From assembly GCA_964490005.1 (NCBI GenBank), contig CAZBBB010000043.1:1-23029 (forward strand): DNA of 23,029 bases, given 5' to 3'. Positions 7,063-13,597 of this stretch are shown here, piece by piece. Source of the stretch: CAZBBB01 sp964490005 (GTDB lineage Bacteria; Planctomycetota; B15-G4). A program made the position numbers and the translations under genes. How positions within the stretch are numbered: the stretch's first letter is position 1; each line of letters starts with the position of its first letter. The notes under the pieces were generated by a model. That model was not told the DNA's origin. It did no database searches and saw nothing but the letters and a program-made list of their open reading frames with translations.

Positions 7063-8313
7063 CTACGGCTCGTTGACGTAGATGAGGTGGTCGCTGGTCT
7101 GCGTGCTGCCGTAGACCGGGCCCGGGTAGGGGCCGAAGAGCGGCGCGGAGTAGTTGCTCACGAGGTCGGTGAAGTTCTTGACGGGCAGGCCGCTCGGCAG
7201 CGTCGCGGCCCAGCCGTCGCGCGTCGTGCCGCCGTACTTGATCTCGATGAAGTCGCCCGCGCAGGGGTCGTGGTGCACGAACAGGCCCTCGTCGACCCAG
7301 GCCGACTCCTGGCCGGGGTAGGTGAGCGGGCTCGTCCAGCGGCCGATGCTCGTCGTGACCATGTGGATCCACGGCAGCGTCGGGAACAGGATGTTGAGCG
7401 AGGCCCAGCCGCCCGGCACGCCGATCGCGTTCACGCAGGCCGTCGTGCCGGAGAAGTTGCGCAGCGTCTGCTGCTTGGGCTGTGCGGTGAAGGTGCACAT
7501 GCAGCCCGCGCCGAGCGGGTTCATCGCGCCCGCGACGACCGGGTCCTCGACGACGCAGGGCGCCGGCTGCGGCGTCACCGTGTCGATGTTGCGCGCGGCC
7601 TCGCCGACGAGCGGCCCGCCCGACGCGACCTGGTTGAAGGGCGCGAAGGGCTGCGCGGGCGAGTGCGGCGCGACGATCGCGTACGACCCGGCCGGGTGGA
7701 ACACGCCCGGGCGGTCGCTCAGCCCCGGCTGGTGGATGAACTTGTCGCAGGCGTGGTAGAGCACCAGCGCGTTCTCGAACTGCCCGGTGGCGGCGCAGGC
7801 CGAGTAGTCGACGTAGCCGTACCAGAAGGCCGTACCCTGCCCGCCCGCGGGCGTGATGCACGAGGGCACCGTGCAGGGCGGCGTGCCGCCGGGGATCTGG
7901 AACAGGTCGGCCTTGGCGGTGAAGCGCCAGACCTGGCGCGCGCCGCCGGCGAGGTCGGTCTCGAGCCAGGTGCGCGTGTAGTCCATCATCAGCTTGCCGG
8001 ACATGAGCGGCGTGCCGAAGGCGTCGCTCACGGTGAGCAGCGTGTCGTACTGGCCGCAGGAGGGGTTGCGCGGCAGCGTCCAGTCCACGCGCAGGTTCTG
8101 CTGGCCGGTCACGGTGCAGGTGGTCCAGCAGATGCCGAGGCCCGGCAGCGCCGCGCCGGAGAACAGCGGCACGTTCGCGAGGGTCGGCGCGCAGCAGGGG
8201 CCGACGTCGAGACCGTCGGGGCCGAAGCACTGCGCGCGCGCCGACTGCGGCGGCAGCGCGCAGAAGAGCGCGAGGAGCGGGGCGAGAAACAACGGGCGCG
8301 GCAGCGAGATCAC
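7063..8313 (-). CDS. Cys-rich exported protein of unknown function
   Basis: A 416-residue protein with a clear Sec signal peptide: a basic/polar start, a hydrophobic core (LFLAPLLALFCALPP) and a cleavage-type SARA just before Gln28. The mature part holds about 15 cysteines spread along its length (for example GPCCAP, CWTTC, GCMC), suggesting disulfides outside the cytoplasm, and it ends in a hydrophobic, aromatic-rich stretch with repeated GP dipeptides. No enzyme motif or known repeat was recognised. The GTG start at 8313 is preceded by CGGAGG with a 6-base spacer, which decides it. It lies 68 bases downstream of proC on the same strand and upstream of the aminotransferase. A surface or envelope protein is inferred from the signal peptide and composition only. 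Confidence 0.75.
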   Translation of the reverse strand: MISLPRPLFLAPLLALFCALPPQSARAQCFGPDGLDVGPCCAPTLANVPLFSGAALPGLGICWTTCTVTGQQNLRVDWTLPRNPSCGQYDTLLTVSDAFGTPLMSGKLMMDYTRTWLETDLAGGARQVWRFTAKADLFQIPGGTPPCTVPSCITPAGGQGTAFWYGYVDYSACAATGQFENALVLYHACDKFIHQPGLSDRPGVFHPAGSYAIVAPHSPAQPFAPFNQVASGGPLVGEAARNIDTVTPQPAPCVVEDPVVAGAMNPLGAGCMCTFTAQPKQQTLRNFSGTTACVNAIGVPGGWASLNILFPTLPWIHMVTTSIGRWTSPLTYPGQESAWVDEGLFVHHDPCAGDFIEIKYGGTTRDGWAATLPSGLPVKNFTDLVSNYSAPLFGPYPGPVYGSTQTSDHLIYVNEP

Positions 8314-8339
8314 GGTGAACCTCCGGGGAGACGCCCGGG

Positions 8340-8345
8340 ATCATA
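8340..8345 (-). promoter_or_regulatory. Possible -10 element (TATGAT) of the Cys-rich exported protein gene
   Basis: TATGAT on the minus strand is 26 bases upstream of the GTG start at 8313, within the 68-base gap after proC. It is close to the TATAAT consensus, but no -35 match is visible at normal spacing. If real, the exported-protein gene has its own promoter rather than only read-through from serB-proC. Confidence 0.3.
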
Positions 8346-8381
8346 GGGCAGGCCCCGAATTCCCGATAGCCGCCCCCGCGT

Positions 8382-9197
8382 TCAGCCGCGGCCCAGCTCG
8401 ACGGCGCGGCGGTGGGCGTGGTGCACGGCCTCGATGAAGGTCTCGGGCCAGCGCTGGCCGAGCAGATGCGTCACGGCCGCGTGGGTCGTGCCGTTCGGCG
8501 AGGTGACGCGGGCGCGCAGTTCGGCCGGCTCGGCCGGGTCGTGCACCAGCAGCTTGGCCGCGCCGACGAAGGTCTGGCAGGCCAGCGTGCGCGCCTGCTC
8601 GCGCGACAGGCCCTGCTGCACGGCCGCCTCGATGAGCGCCTCGGCCAGCAGGAACACGTACGCCGGCCCGGTGCCGCTCACGGCCGTGACGGCGTCGAGC
8701 TGCGACTCGTCGACGACGAGCGTGCGGCCGACGGTGCCGAGGATCTCGAGCGCGGCCGCGAGGTGGGCCTCGCCGGCGAAGCGCCCGCGTGCCAGCGCCG
8801 TCATGCCGTGGCGGATGGCGGCCGGCGTGTTCGGCATGGTGCGCACGACGGGCACCTCGCCGAGCAGCTCGTGGAAGGTCGCGATCGGCACGCCGGCGAC
8901 GATCGAGATGGCGAGCTTGTCGCGCGTGAAGGCCGGCGCGACCTGCGCCAGCACCTCGCGCAGGTTCTGCGGCTTGACGGCGAAGAGCACGGTCGGCGCC
9001 TCGGCCACCGCCGCGCGCGCGTCCGGCAGCGCCGGGATGCGCAGCACGTGCGTCAGGAAGTGCCGGCGCGCCTCGCGCAGGTCGGCCACGACGAGGCTCT
9101 CGCGCGCCCAGCCCGACTCGACGAGCCCCTCGGCGATGGCCCCGCCCATGAACCCGCCGCCCACGATGGCGAGGCGCCTGCCCGGCGCGCCGCTCAT
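8382..9197 (-). CDS. proC: Pyrroline-5-carboxylate reductase
   Basis: A 271-residue NAD(P)H-dependent reductase catalysing the last step of proline synthesis, pyrroline-5-carboxylate to proline. It shows the N-terminal Rossmann glycine motif GGGFMGGA (residues 13-20), FAVKPQN, RTMPNTPA and the helical C-terminal domain with AVSGTGPAYVFLLAEAL and VTSPNGTTHAA, the substrate-binding signature of the family. The length is typical (about 270). Its start is ATG 9197, which overlaps the serB stop as ATGA, so the two genes are very likely translated together. An upstream in-frame start exists inside serB but would add a non-conserved Arg/Ala-rich stretch. Followed after 68 bases by the Cys-rich exported protein gene. 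Confidence 0.93.
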   Translation of the reverse strand: MSGAPGRRLAIVGGGFMGGAIAEGLVESGWARESLVVADLREARRHFLTHVLRIPALPDARAAVAEAPTVLFAVKPQNLREVLAQVAPAFTRDKLAISIVAGVPIATFHELLGEVPVVRTMPNTPAAIRHGMTALARGRFAGEAHLAAALEILGTVGRTLVVDESQLDAVTAVSGTGPAYVFLLAEALIEAAVQQGLSREQARTLACQTFVGAAKLLVHDPAEPAELRARVTSPNGTTHAAVTHLLGQRWPETFIEAVHHAHRRAVELGRG

Positions 9198-9919
9198 CGC
9201 GCCACGAGCGCGCGGTGGCGCGGGTCGCGCGCGAGCGTGTCGAGCTCGGCGACCGTGCACAGCACGGGCAGCAGCGCGGCGAGCGAGGGCCCGGCGACGA
9301 CGGCGTGCGCGAGGGCCGCGACCTCGGGCCGCGCGACGACGCCGGTGAAGCAGACGAAGGCGTCGACCACGCCGCGCGCCTCGGCGTCGGTCATGCCGTC
9401 GCCGACGAAGGCCGTGCGGCGGGCGGGCAGCGCGGCGAGCACCTGCCGCTTGCCGCCGCCGCGCGCGAGCGGCGAGTCCTCCTCCCAGCCGGTCATGCGG
9501 CCGTCGGCGTCGAAGCGGATGCGCACGGCGTGCACGTGGCCGTCGTCGATGCCGAGCCAGCCGGCGAAGGCGACCACGGGCAGGTGCAGGCCGCCCGAGA
9601 CGACGTGCAGCTCCTTGCCGAGCGCGCGCAGCGCGGCAATCGTCTCGCGCGCCTGCGGCACGGCCTCCTCGATGTAGCGGCGACCGAGGGTCGCCACGCG
9701 CACGCGCGTCGGCGCGGCGATCGAGAGGCGCCGTCCGTAGACGGCCTCGATCGGCACGCGGCCCTCCATGGCCTGCCGCGTGAGCGCGGCGATCTGCTCG
9801 CGCTGCGCGGCGCCGGCGAGTTCGTCGATGCCCTCGATGCGCGAGAGCGTGCTGTCGCAGTCGAAGACGATGCGCTCGTAGGGGGGCTGCGGCGCGGGAG
9901 CGTGCTGCGTCTCGCTCAT
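9194..9919 (-). CDS. serB: Phosphoserine phosphatase-like HAD hydrolase
   Basis: A 241-residue cytosolic HAD-superfamily phosphatase matching phosphoserine phosphatase, which releases serine from phosphoserine in the last step of the phosphorylated pathway. Motif I is FDCDSTL (Asp20 nucleophile, Asp22 acid/base), followed by a helical cap with Glu29 in IEGIDELA. Motif II is VVSGG (Ser108), motif III is Lys157, and motif IV is GDGMTD (Asp174, Asp178). There is no N-terminal ACT domain, so it is the short form. ATG 9919 is chosen because the nucleophile motif follows about 20 residues in. It overlaps proC by ATGA. A TAGGAT hexamer ends 7 bases before the ATG, compatible with a leaderless transcript. 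Another HAD phosphatase role is possible, but serA nearby supports serB. Confidence 0.85.
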   Translation of the reverse strand: MSETQHAPAPQPPYERIVFDCDSTLSRIEGIDELAGAAQREQIAALTRQAMEGRVPIEAVYGRRLSIAAPTRVRVATLGRRYIEEAVPQARETIAALRALGKELHVVSGGLHLPVVAFAGWLGIDDGHVHAVRIRFDADGRMTGWEEDSPLARGGGKRQVLAALPARRTAFVGDGMTDAEARGVVDAFVCFTGVVARPEVAALAHAVVAGPSLAALLPVLCTVAELDTLARDPRHRALVAR

Positions 9920-9926
9920 CCGCCCG

Positions 9927-9932
9927 ATCCTA
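9927..9932 (-). promoter_or_regulatory. Possible -10 element (TAGGAT) of serB-proC
   Basis: TAGGAT on the minus strand ends 7 bases before the serB ATG. Transcription starting the usual 6-8 bases downstream of a -10 would begin at or next to the ATG, giving a leaderless mRNA. No clear -35 and no Shine-Dalgarno are visible here. Confidence 0.3.
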
Positions 9933-9968
9933 CGGCCTGCCCGGGCCGCATTCCTCGCTCGTTCGGGG

Positions 9969-9974
9969 TAAGAT
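9969..9974 (+). promoter_or_regulatory. Possible -10 element (TAAGAT) of the first radical SAM gene
   Basis: TAAGAT on the plus strand lies 39 bases upstream of the ATG at 10014, in the 94-base divergent spacer shared with serB. No good -35 is seen. With the serB TAGGAT it would make a compact divergent promoter region. Confidence 0.3.
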
Positions 9975-10013
9975 GGCGGCCCCGACCGCTCCCCGGCACG
10001 AGTCGTCCGCCCC

Positions 10014-11831
10014 ATGCGGGTCCTGTTCCTCTACAACGAGGTCGAGAGCCTCGGCATCCAGTACCTGTCGTCGGCGCTGCGCGGCGCCGGGCACACGACG
10101 GGGCTGGTCTTCGATCCCAAGCTCTTCGACTTCTTCCGGCACGAGTACAACAGCTCGCTGCTGCGCAAGGCCTTCTCCTTCGAGAAGCAGGTGCTGGCGC
10201 GCATCGAGGAGTTCCGGCCCGACGTGCTGGCGCTCTCGCTGCTCACGGCCAACACCGACTGGGCGCTGCACTACGCGCGCCTCGTCAAGGCGCGCTGGCC
10301 GCAGGTCGAGATCGTCGCCGGCGGCTACCACGCGACGGCCACGACGCAGCCCGTGCTCGAGACCGGCCTGGTCGACTGGATCGTGCGCGGCGAGGCCGAA
10401 CTGAGCCTGGTCGAACTGGTGAACAGCCTCTCGGCCGCGCTCGTCGACGCCGACGGGCGCCCGCTGGCCGAGCGCCCGAGCGGCCGCGCCGAGTGGATGG
10501 CCGGCTGGGGCACGCGCCGCGTCGATCGCGCGCGCGTCGACCGCGGCATCGCCAACCTCGCCTGGCTCGATGCCGAGGGTTTCCACAGCAACCCGCTGCG
10601 CCCCTACGAGCCGGACCTCGACAAGCTGCCGCGCCCCGACAAGGAGCTGTTCCACTCGCTGGGCGAGCCCTTCATCACCGGCACCTTCGTGATGTGGCGC
10701 CGCGGCTGCCCCTGGGGCTGCACCTTCTGCAGCAACAACTACTACCGGCGCGAATACTTCGGCGACCGCAAGGACTGGATGTACACGAAGGACTTCGTGC
10801 GCACCGAGAGCGTCGACCTCGCGCTGGCCGAGCTGCGCGAGGTCAAGGCGCGCTGCAACCCGCGGCTGATGCGCGTCAACGACGACGACATCTGCTGCGA
10901 CGAGCCCTGGCTCAAGGAGATGTCCGAGCGCATGACGGATGCCGAGCGCATCCCCTTCAAGTGCTTCGCGATCCCGAACAACCTCAACGAGCGCACCGTC
11001 GGCTACCTCAAGAAGATGGGGTGCCAGCAGATCCAGATGGGCGTGCAGTCGCTCAATCCCGAGATCCGCAAGATGATCGGGCGGCCCAACTCCGAGGCGC
11101 AGATCGCGCGCGCCATCGACCTCATCACCAAGGCCGGCATCGGCCTGTTCGTCGACCAGATCTTCGGCCTGCCGGGCGAGACCGAAGAGGACTGCAAGAC
11201 GCTCGAGCGCTTCTACGAGCAGCATCCGCCGGATGTCGTGTCGGTCTACTGGCTCGACATCTGGGGCGGCGTCGAGGTGCTGCAGCAGGCGGTGAACGCC
11301 GGCACGATCAGCCAGGAGACGGCCGACGCGATCTCGCGGCACGCCGAGTCGGGCGACATCAGCACGGTGCGCCGCTACCACAACGCCTTCGCCAAGCCCT
11401 ACGCGGCGCGGCTCGAGGTGCGCAACTACTTCCACCCGGTGATCGCGCGCTTCCTGAACCGCACGGGACTGTGGCGCGTGCCGCACGCGATCGGCTGGTT
11501 CCGGCTGGCGCGCGCCTGGTACGGCTTCACCAAGGCCTGGAATCCCGACCGCTGGCCGCGGCCCTATCAGGGTTACGACGTGAGCTGGACGCGCCTGCCG
11601 CGGCTCGTGCTCCATTTCGCGAAGCTGCGCGTGGCGCATCTGCTCACCGGCCGCCTGAACCTGCCGATGAGCGAGCTGGCTCCCGACGACGAGACGCTGT
11701 TCGGCCGGCTCGATGCCGAGCGCCGCGCGCACGCGGCCGGCGCCGAGGCGCAGCGCAAGGCCGGAGCGCCTTTCAGCGGCCCTCGCCGAGTTCCAGCGAC
11801 AGCGCCTGCGCGATCGGCGGCAGTCTCGTGA
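10014..11831 (+). CDS. Cobalamin-binding-type radical SAM enzyme (unknown substrate)
   Basis: A 605-residue enzyme with a class-B layout. An N-terminal Rossmann-like B12-type domain (residues 1-140, with VEIVAGGYHATA and DWIVRGEAE) precedes the radical SAM core with RGCPWGCTFCS (Cys232, Cys236, Cys239 for the 4Fe-4S cluster). Further core signatures are VNDDDICCD, QIQMGVQSLNPEI and QIFGLPGETEEDC. The B12 domain lacks the DxHxxG lower-ligand motif, as in many class-B enzymes that bind cobalamin base-off without a His ligand. The C-terminal ~200 residues are basic and aromatic-rich with no recognised domain. Likely chemistry is methylation or a ring rearrangement on an unknown substrate. ATG 10014 begins directly at the first beta strand. 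The 3' end runs 59 bases into the convergent serA. Confidence 0.85.
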   Translation: MRVLFLYNEVESLGIQYLSSALRGAGHTTGLVFDPKLFDFFRHEYNSSLLRKAFSFEKQVLARIEEFRPDVLALSLLTANTDWALHYARLVKARWPQVEIVAGGYHATATTQPVLETGLVDWIVRGEAELSLVELVNSLSAALVDADGRPLAERPSGRAEWMAGWGTRRVDRARVDRGIANLAWLDAEGFHSNPLRPYEPDLDKLPRPDKELFHSLGEPFITGTFVMWRRGCPWGCTFCSNNYYRREYFGDRKDWMYTKDFVRTESVDLALAELREVKARCNPRLMRVNDDDICCDEPWLKEMSERMTDAERIPFKCFAIPNNLNERTVGYLKKMGCQQIQMGVQSLNPEIRKMIGRPNSEAQIARAIDLITKAGIGLFVDQIFGLPGETEEDCKTLERFYEQHPPDVVSVYWLDIWGGVEVLQQAVNAGTISQETADAISRHAESGDISTVRRYHNAFAKPYAARLEVRNYFHPVIARFLNRTGLWRVPHAIGWFRLARAWYGFTKAWNPDRWPRPYQGYDVSWTRLPRLVLHFAKLRVAHLLTGRLNLPMSELAPDDETLFGRLDAERRAHAAGAEAQRKAGAPFSGPRRVPATAPARSAAVS

Positions 11832-13416
11832 GTTCGGCCAGCTCGTCGGCCGTGAGCGCGCGCGAGATCACGTAGAGCGCCAGCGCCTGCGCGCCGCCCT
11901 GCTCGGGGCTGCCCATGTGCAGGCCGCCGATGTTCACGCCGATGCGGCCCAGATAGCTCGCGACCTGGCCGAGCACGCCGGGCGCGTCCTGGTGGCGCGT
12001 GAGCAGCATCTGCCCCTGCGGGACGAGGTCGACGCCGAAGCCGTCGCACAGCACCAGGCGCGGCTGGCCGCGGAAGACCGTGCCGGCCAGCCAGTGCGTG
12101 CGTCCGTCGGCGGTCGTGACCGAGATCTTCAGCAGCGAGGTGAACTCGCTGCCCGATTCCTCGCTCTCTTCGAGCACCTTGAGGCCGCGCTCGGCGGCGA
12201 GCAGCGGGGCGTTGACGGCGTTGACCGGGCCGTCGAGCGAGGGCGCGAGCAGGCCGGCGAGGGCCTCGGTGCGCAGCGCGACCGTCGGTCGCCGCGACAG
12301 CTCGCCGACGTAACCCAGCTCGACGCGTGCGATGGGCGCGCCCGCCATCTGCGCCAGCAGCAGTCCGCCGCGACGCGCGAGCGAGAGCCAGGGGCGCAGC
12401 ACCGCGAGCTGGTCGGGGGAGAGGGCCGGCGCGTTGACCGCGCCGCGCGCCTCGCCGTGCAGCAGCCAGTCGACCATCTGCTGCGCGATCTCGACCGAGA
12501 CGCGCTGGGTGGCCTCGGCGCTGCTGGCGCCCAGGTGCGGCGTGAGCACGAGCTTGGGGTGCCTGCGCAGGGGGCTGTCCTCGGGCAGCGGTTCGGCGGC
12601 GAAGACGTCGAGCGCCGCGCCGGCGAGCTGCCCGGCGTCGAGCGCCGCGAGCAGCGCCGCCTCGTCGACGAGGCCGCCGCGCGCGCAGTTGATCAGGAAG
12701 GCGCCGCGCCTGCACCGGGCGAGCTGCGCCGCGCCGAGCATGCCGGCCGTCTCCTTGCTCTTGGGCACGTGCAGCGTGATGAAGTCGGCGCGCGCCAGCG
12801 CCGTGTCGAGGTCGACGAGCGTGACGCCCGGCACCGGCGAGTCGCCCTGCAGGAAGGGGTCGTGGGCGATGACCTCCATGCGCAGCCCGAGCGCGCGCTC
12901 GGCGACGATGCGGCCGATCTTGCCGAGGCCGATGACCGCCAGCGTCTTGCCGGTGATCTCGGTGCCCGAGAGCCTGCTCTTCTCCCAGGCGCCGGCCTTC
13001 ATGCTCGCGTCGGCGGCGGGCAGCTTGCGCGCCAGCGCGAACAGGTGCGCGAGGGCCAGCTCGCCCGTCGTGACGGCGTTGGCCGTCGGCGTGTTCATCA
13101 CCAGCACTCCGTGGCGCGAGGCGGCCGCGACGTCGATGGTGTCGACGCCGATGCCGGCGCGCCCGACGCCGCGCAGCCGCGTCGCCGCCGCGAAGACCTC
13201 GGCCGGCACCTTGCACGCGCTGCGCACCAGGATCGCGTCGACGTCCCTGGCGGCTTCGGCAAGTTCGGCCGGCGCGAGCCCGACCGCCACGCGCACTTCG
13301 AGCCCCGCGCGCTGCAGGATCGCCAGGCCCTCGGGGTCGAGCTTGTCGGCCACGAGCACGACGGGCGTGCGCGTGGCGGGGGCGGCGGCGGTCGAGGCGG
13401 TCGAGGTGCGGGTCAT
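11773..13416 (-). CDS. serA: D-3-phosphoglycerate dehydrogenase with ACT domain
   Basis: A 547-residue NAD-dependent enzyme that commits 3-phosphoglycerate to serine synthesis. The substrate-binding half has VRSACKV and RAGIGVDTID. The nucleotide-binding half has GLGKIG (163-168), CARGG with catalytic Arg246, DVFAAEPLP with Glu275, and TPHLGASS with His294. An intervening (ASB-type) domain covers roughly 325-460, and an ACT domain at about 468-540 (RHQDAPGVLGQVASYLGRIG) suggests serine feedback control, as in long-form SerA. ATG 13416 gives an ordinary length plus a 15-residue Thr/Ala-rich lead; GTG 13419 is an alternative. Its last 59 bases overlap the convergent radical SAM gene. It is divergent from the repeat protein at 13598. 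Same strand as serB and the class V aminotransferase. Confidence 0.95.
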   Translation of the reverse strand: MTRTSTASTAAAPATRTPVVLVADKLDPEGLAILQRAGLEVRVAVGLAPAELAEAARDVDAILVRSACKVPAEVFAAATRLRGVGRAGIGVDTIDVAAASRHGVLVMNTPTANAVTTGELALAHLFALARKLPAADASMKAGAWEKSRLSGTEITGKTLAVIGLGKIGRIVAERALGLRMEVIAHDPFLQGDSPVPGVTLVDLDTALARADFITLHVPKSKETAGMLGAAQLARCRRGAFLINCARGGLVDEAALLAALDAGQLAGAALDVFAAEPLPEDSPLRRHPKLVLTPHLGASSAEATQRVSVEIAQQMVDWLLHGEARGAVNAPALSPDQLAVLRPWLSLARRGGLLLAQMAGAPIARVELGYVGELSRRPTVALRTEALAGLLAPSLDGPVNAVNAPLLAAERGLKVLEESEESGSEFTSLLKISVTTADGRTHWLAGTVFRGQPRLVLCDGFGVDLVPQGQMLLTRHQDAPGVLGQVASYLGRIGVNIGGLHMGSPEQGGAQALALYVISRALTADELAELTRLPPIAQALSLELGEGR

Positions 13417-13488
13417 CACGGGGTCCGGGAGGAGAGGTCGGGCTGCCGCAAGGCGGCGCGACAGTTCACAGAAGGCGGGCGGGCGCCT

Positions 13489-13494
13489 ATCGTA
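13489..13494 (-). promoter_or_regulatory. Possible -10 element (TACGAT) of serA
   Basis: TACGAT on the minus strand is 72 bases upstream of the serA ATG, in the 181-base divergent spacer. It sits in a near-palindrome (CCTATCGTAGG), so a plus-strand reading (TATCGT, toward the 798-residue protein) is also possible. No clear -35. Confidence 0.27.
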
Positions 13495-13597
13495 GGGAGT
13501 CGCGAGGGCGCGTACACGCGACCGGCCCGTATCGACCGCCGGGCCGCAGCGACTTGCGGGGGACGCCGATGCATCACATCGAGCCGGGGAAGCAGGC

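Noticed and set aside
5864..8344. 826-codon open frame on the minus strand joining the aminotransferase with upstream sequence
   Set aside because: Only the part after ATG 6970 has family motifs. The upstream part is an out-of-frame shadow of the Cys-rich exported protein gene.
9920..10013. Cobalamin riboswitch for the radical SAM gene
   Set aside because: The 94-base spacer is too short for a B12 aptamer and I see no B12-box.
9215..11875. 886-codon open frame on the plus strand
   Set aside because: Antisense to serB and out of frame with the first radical SAM gene; composition is low-complexity.
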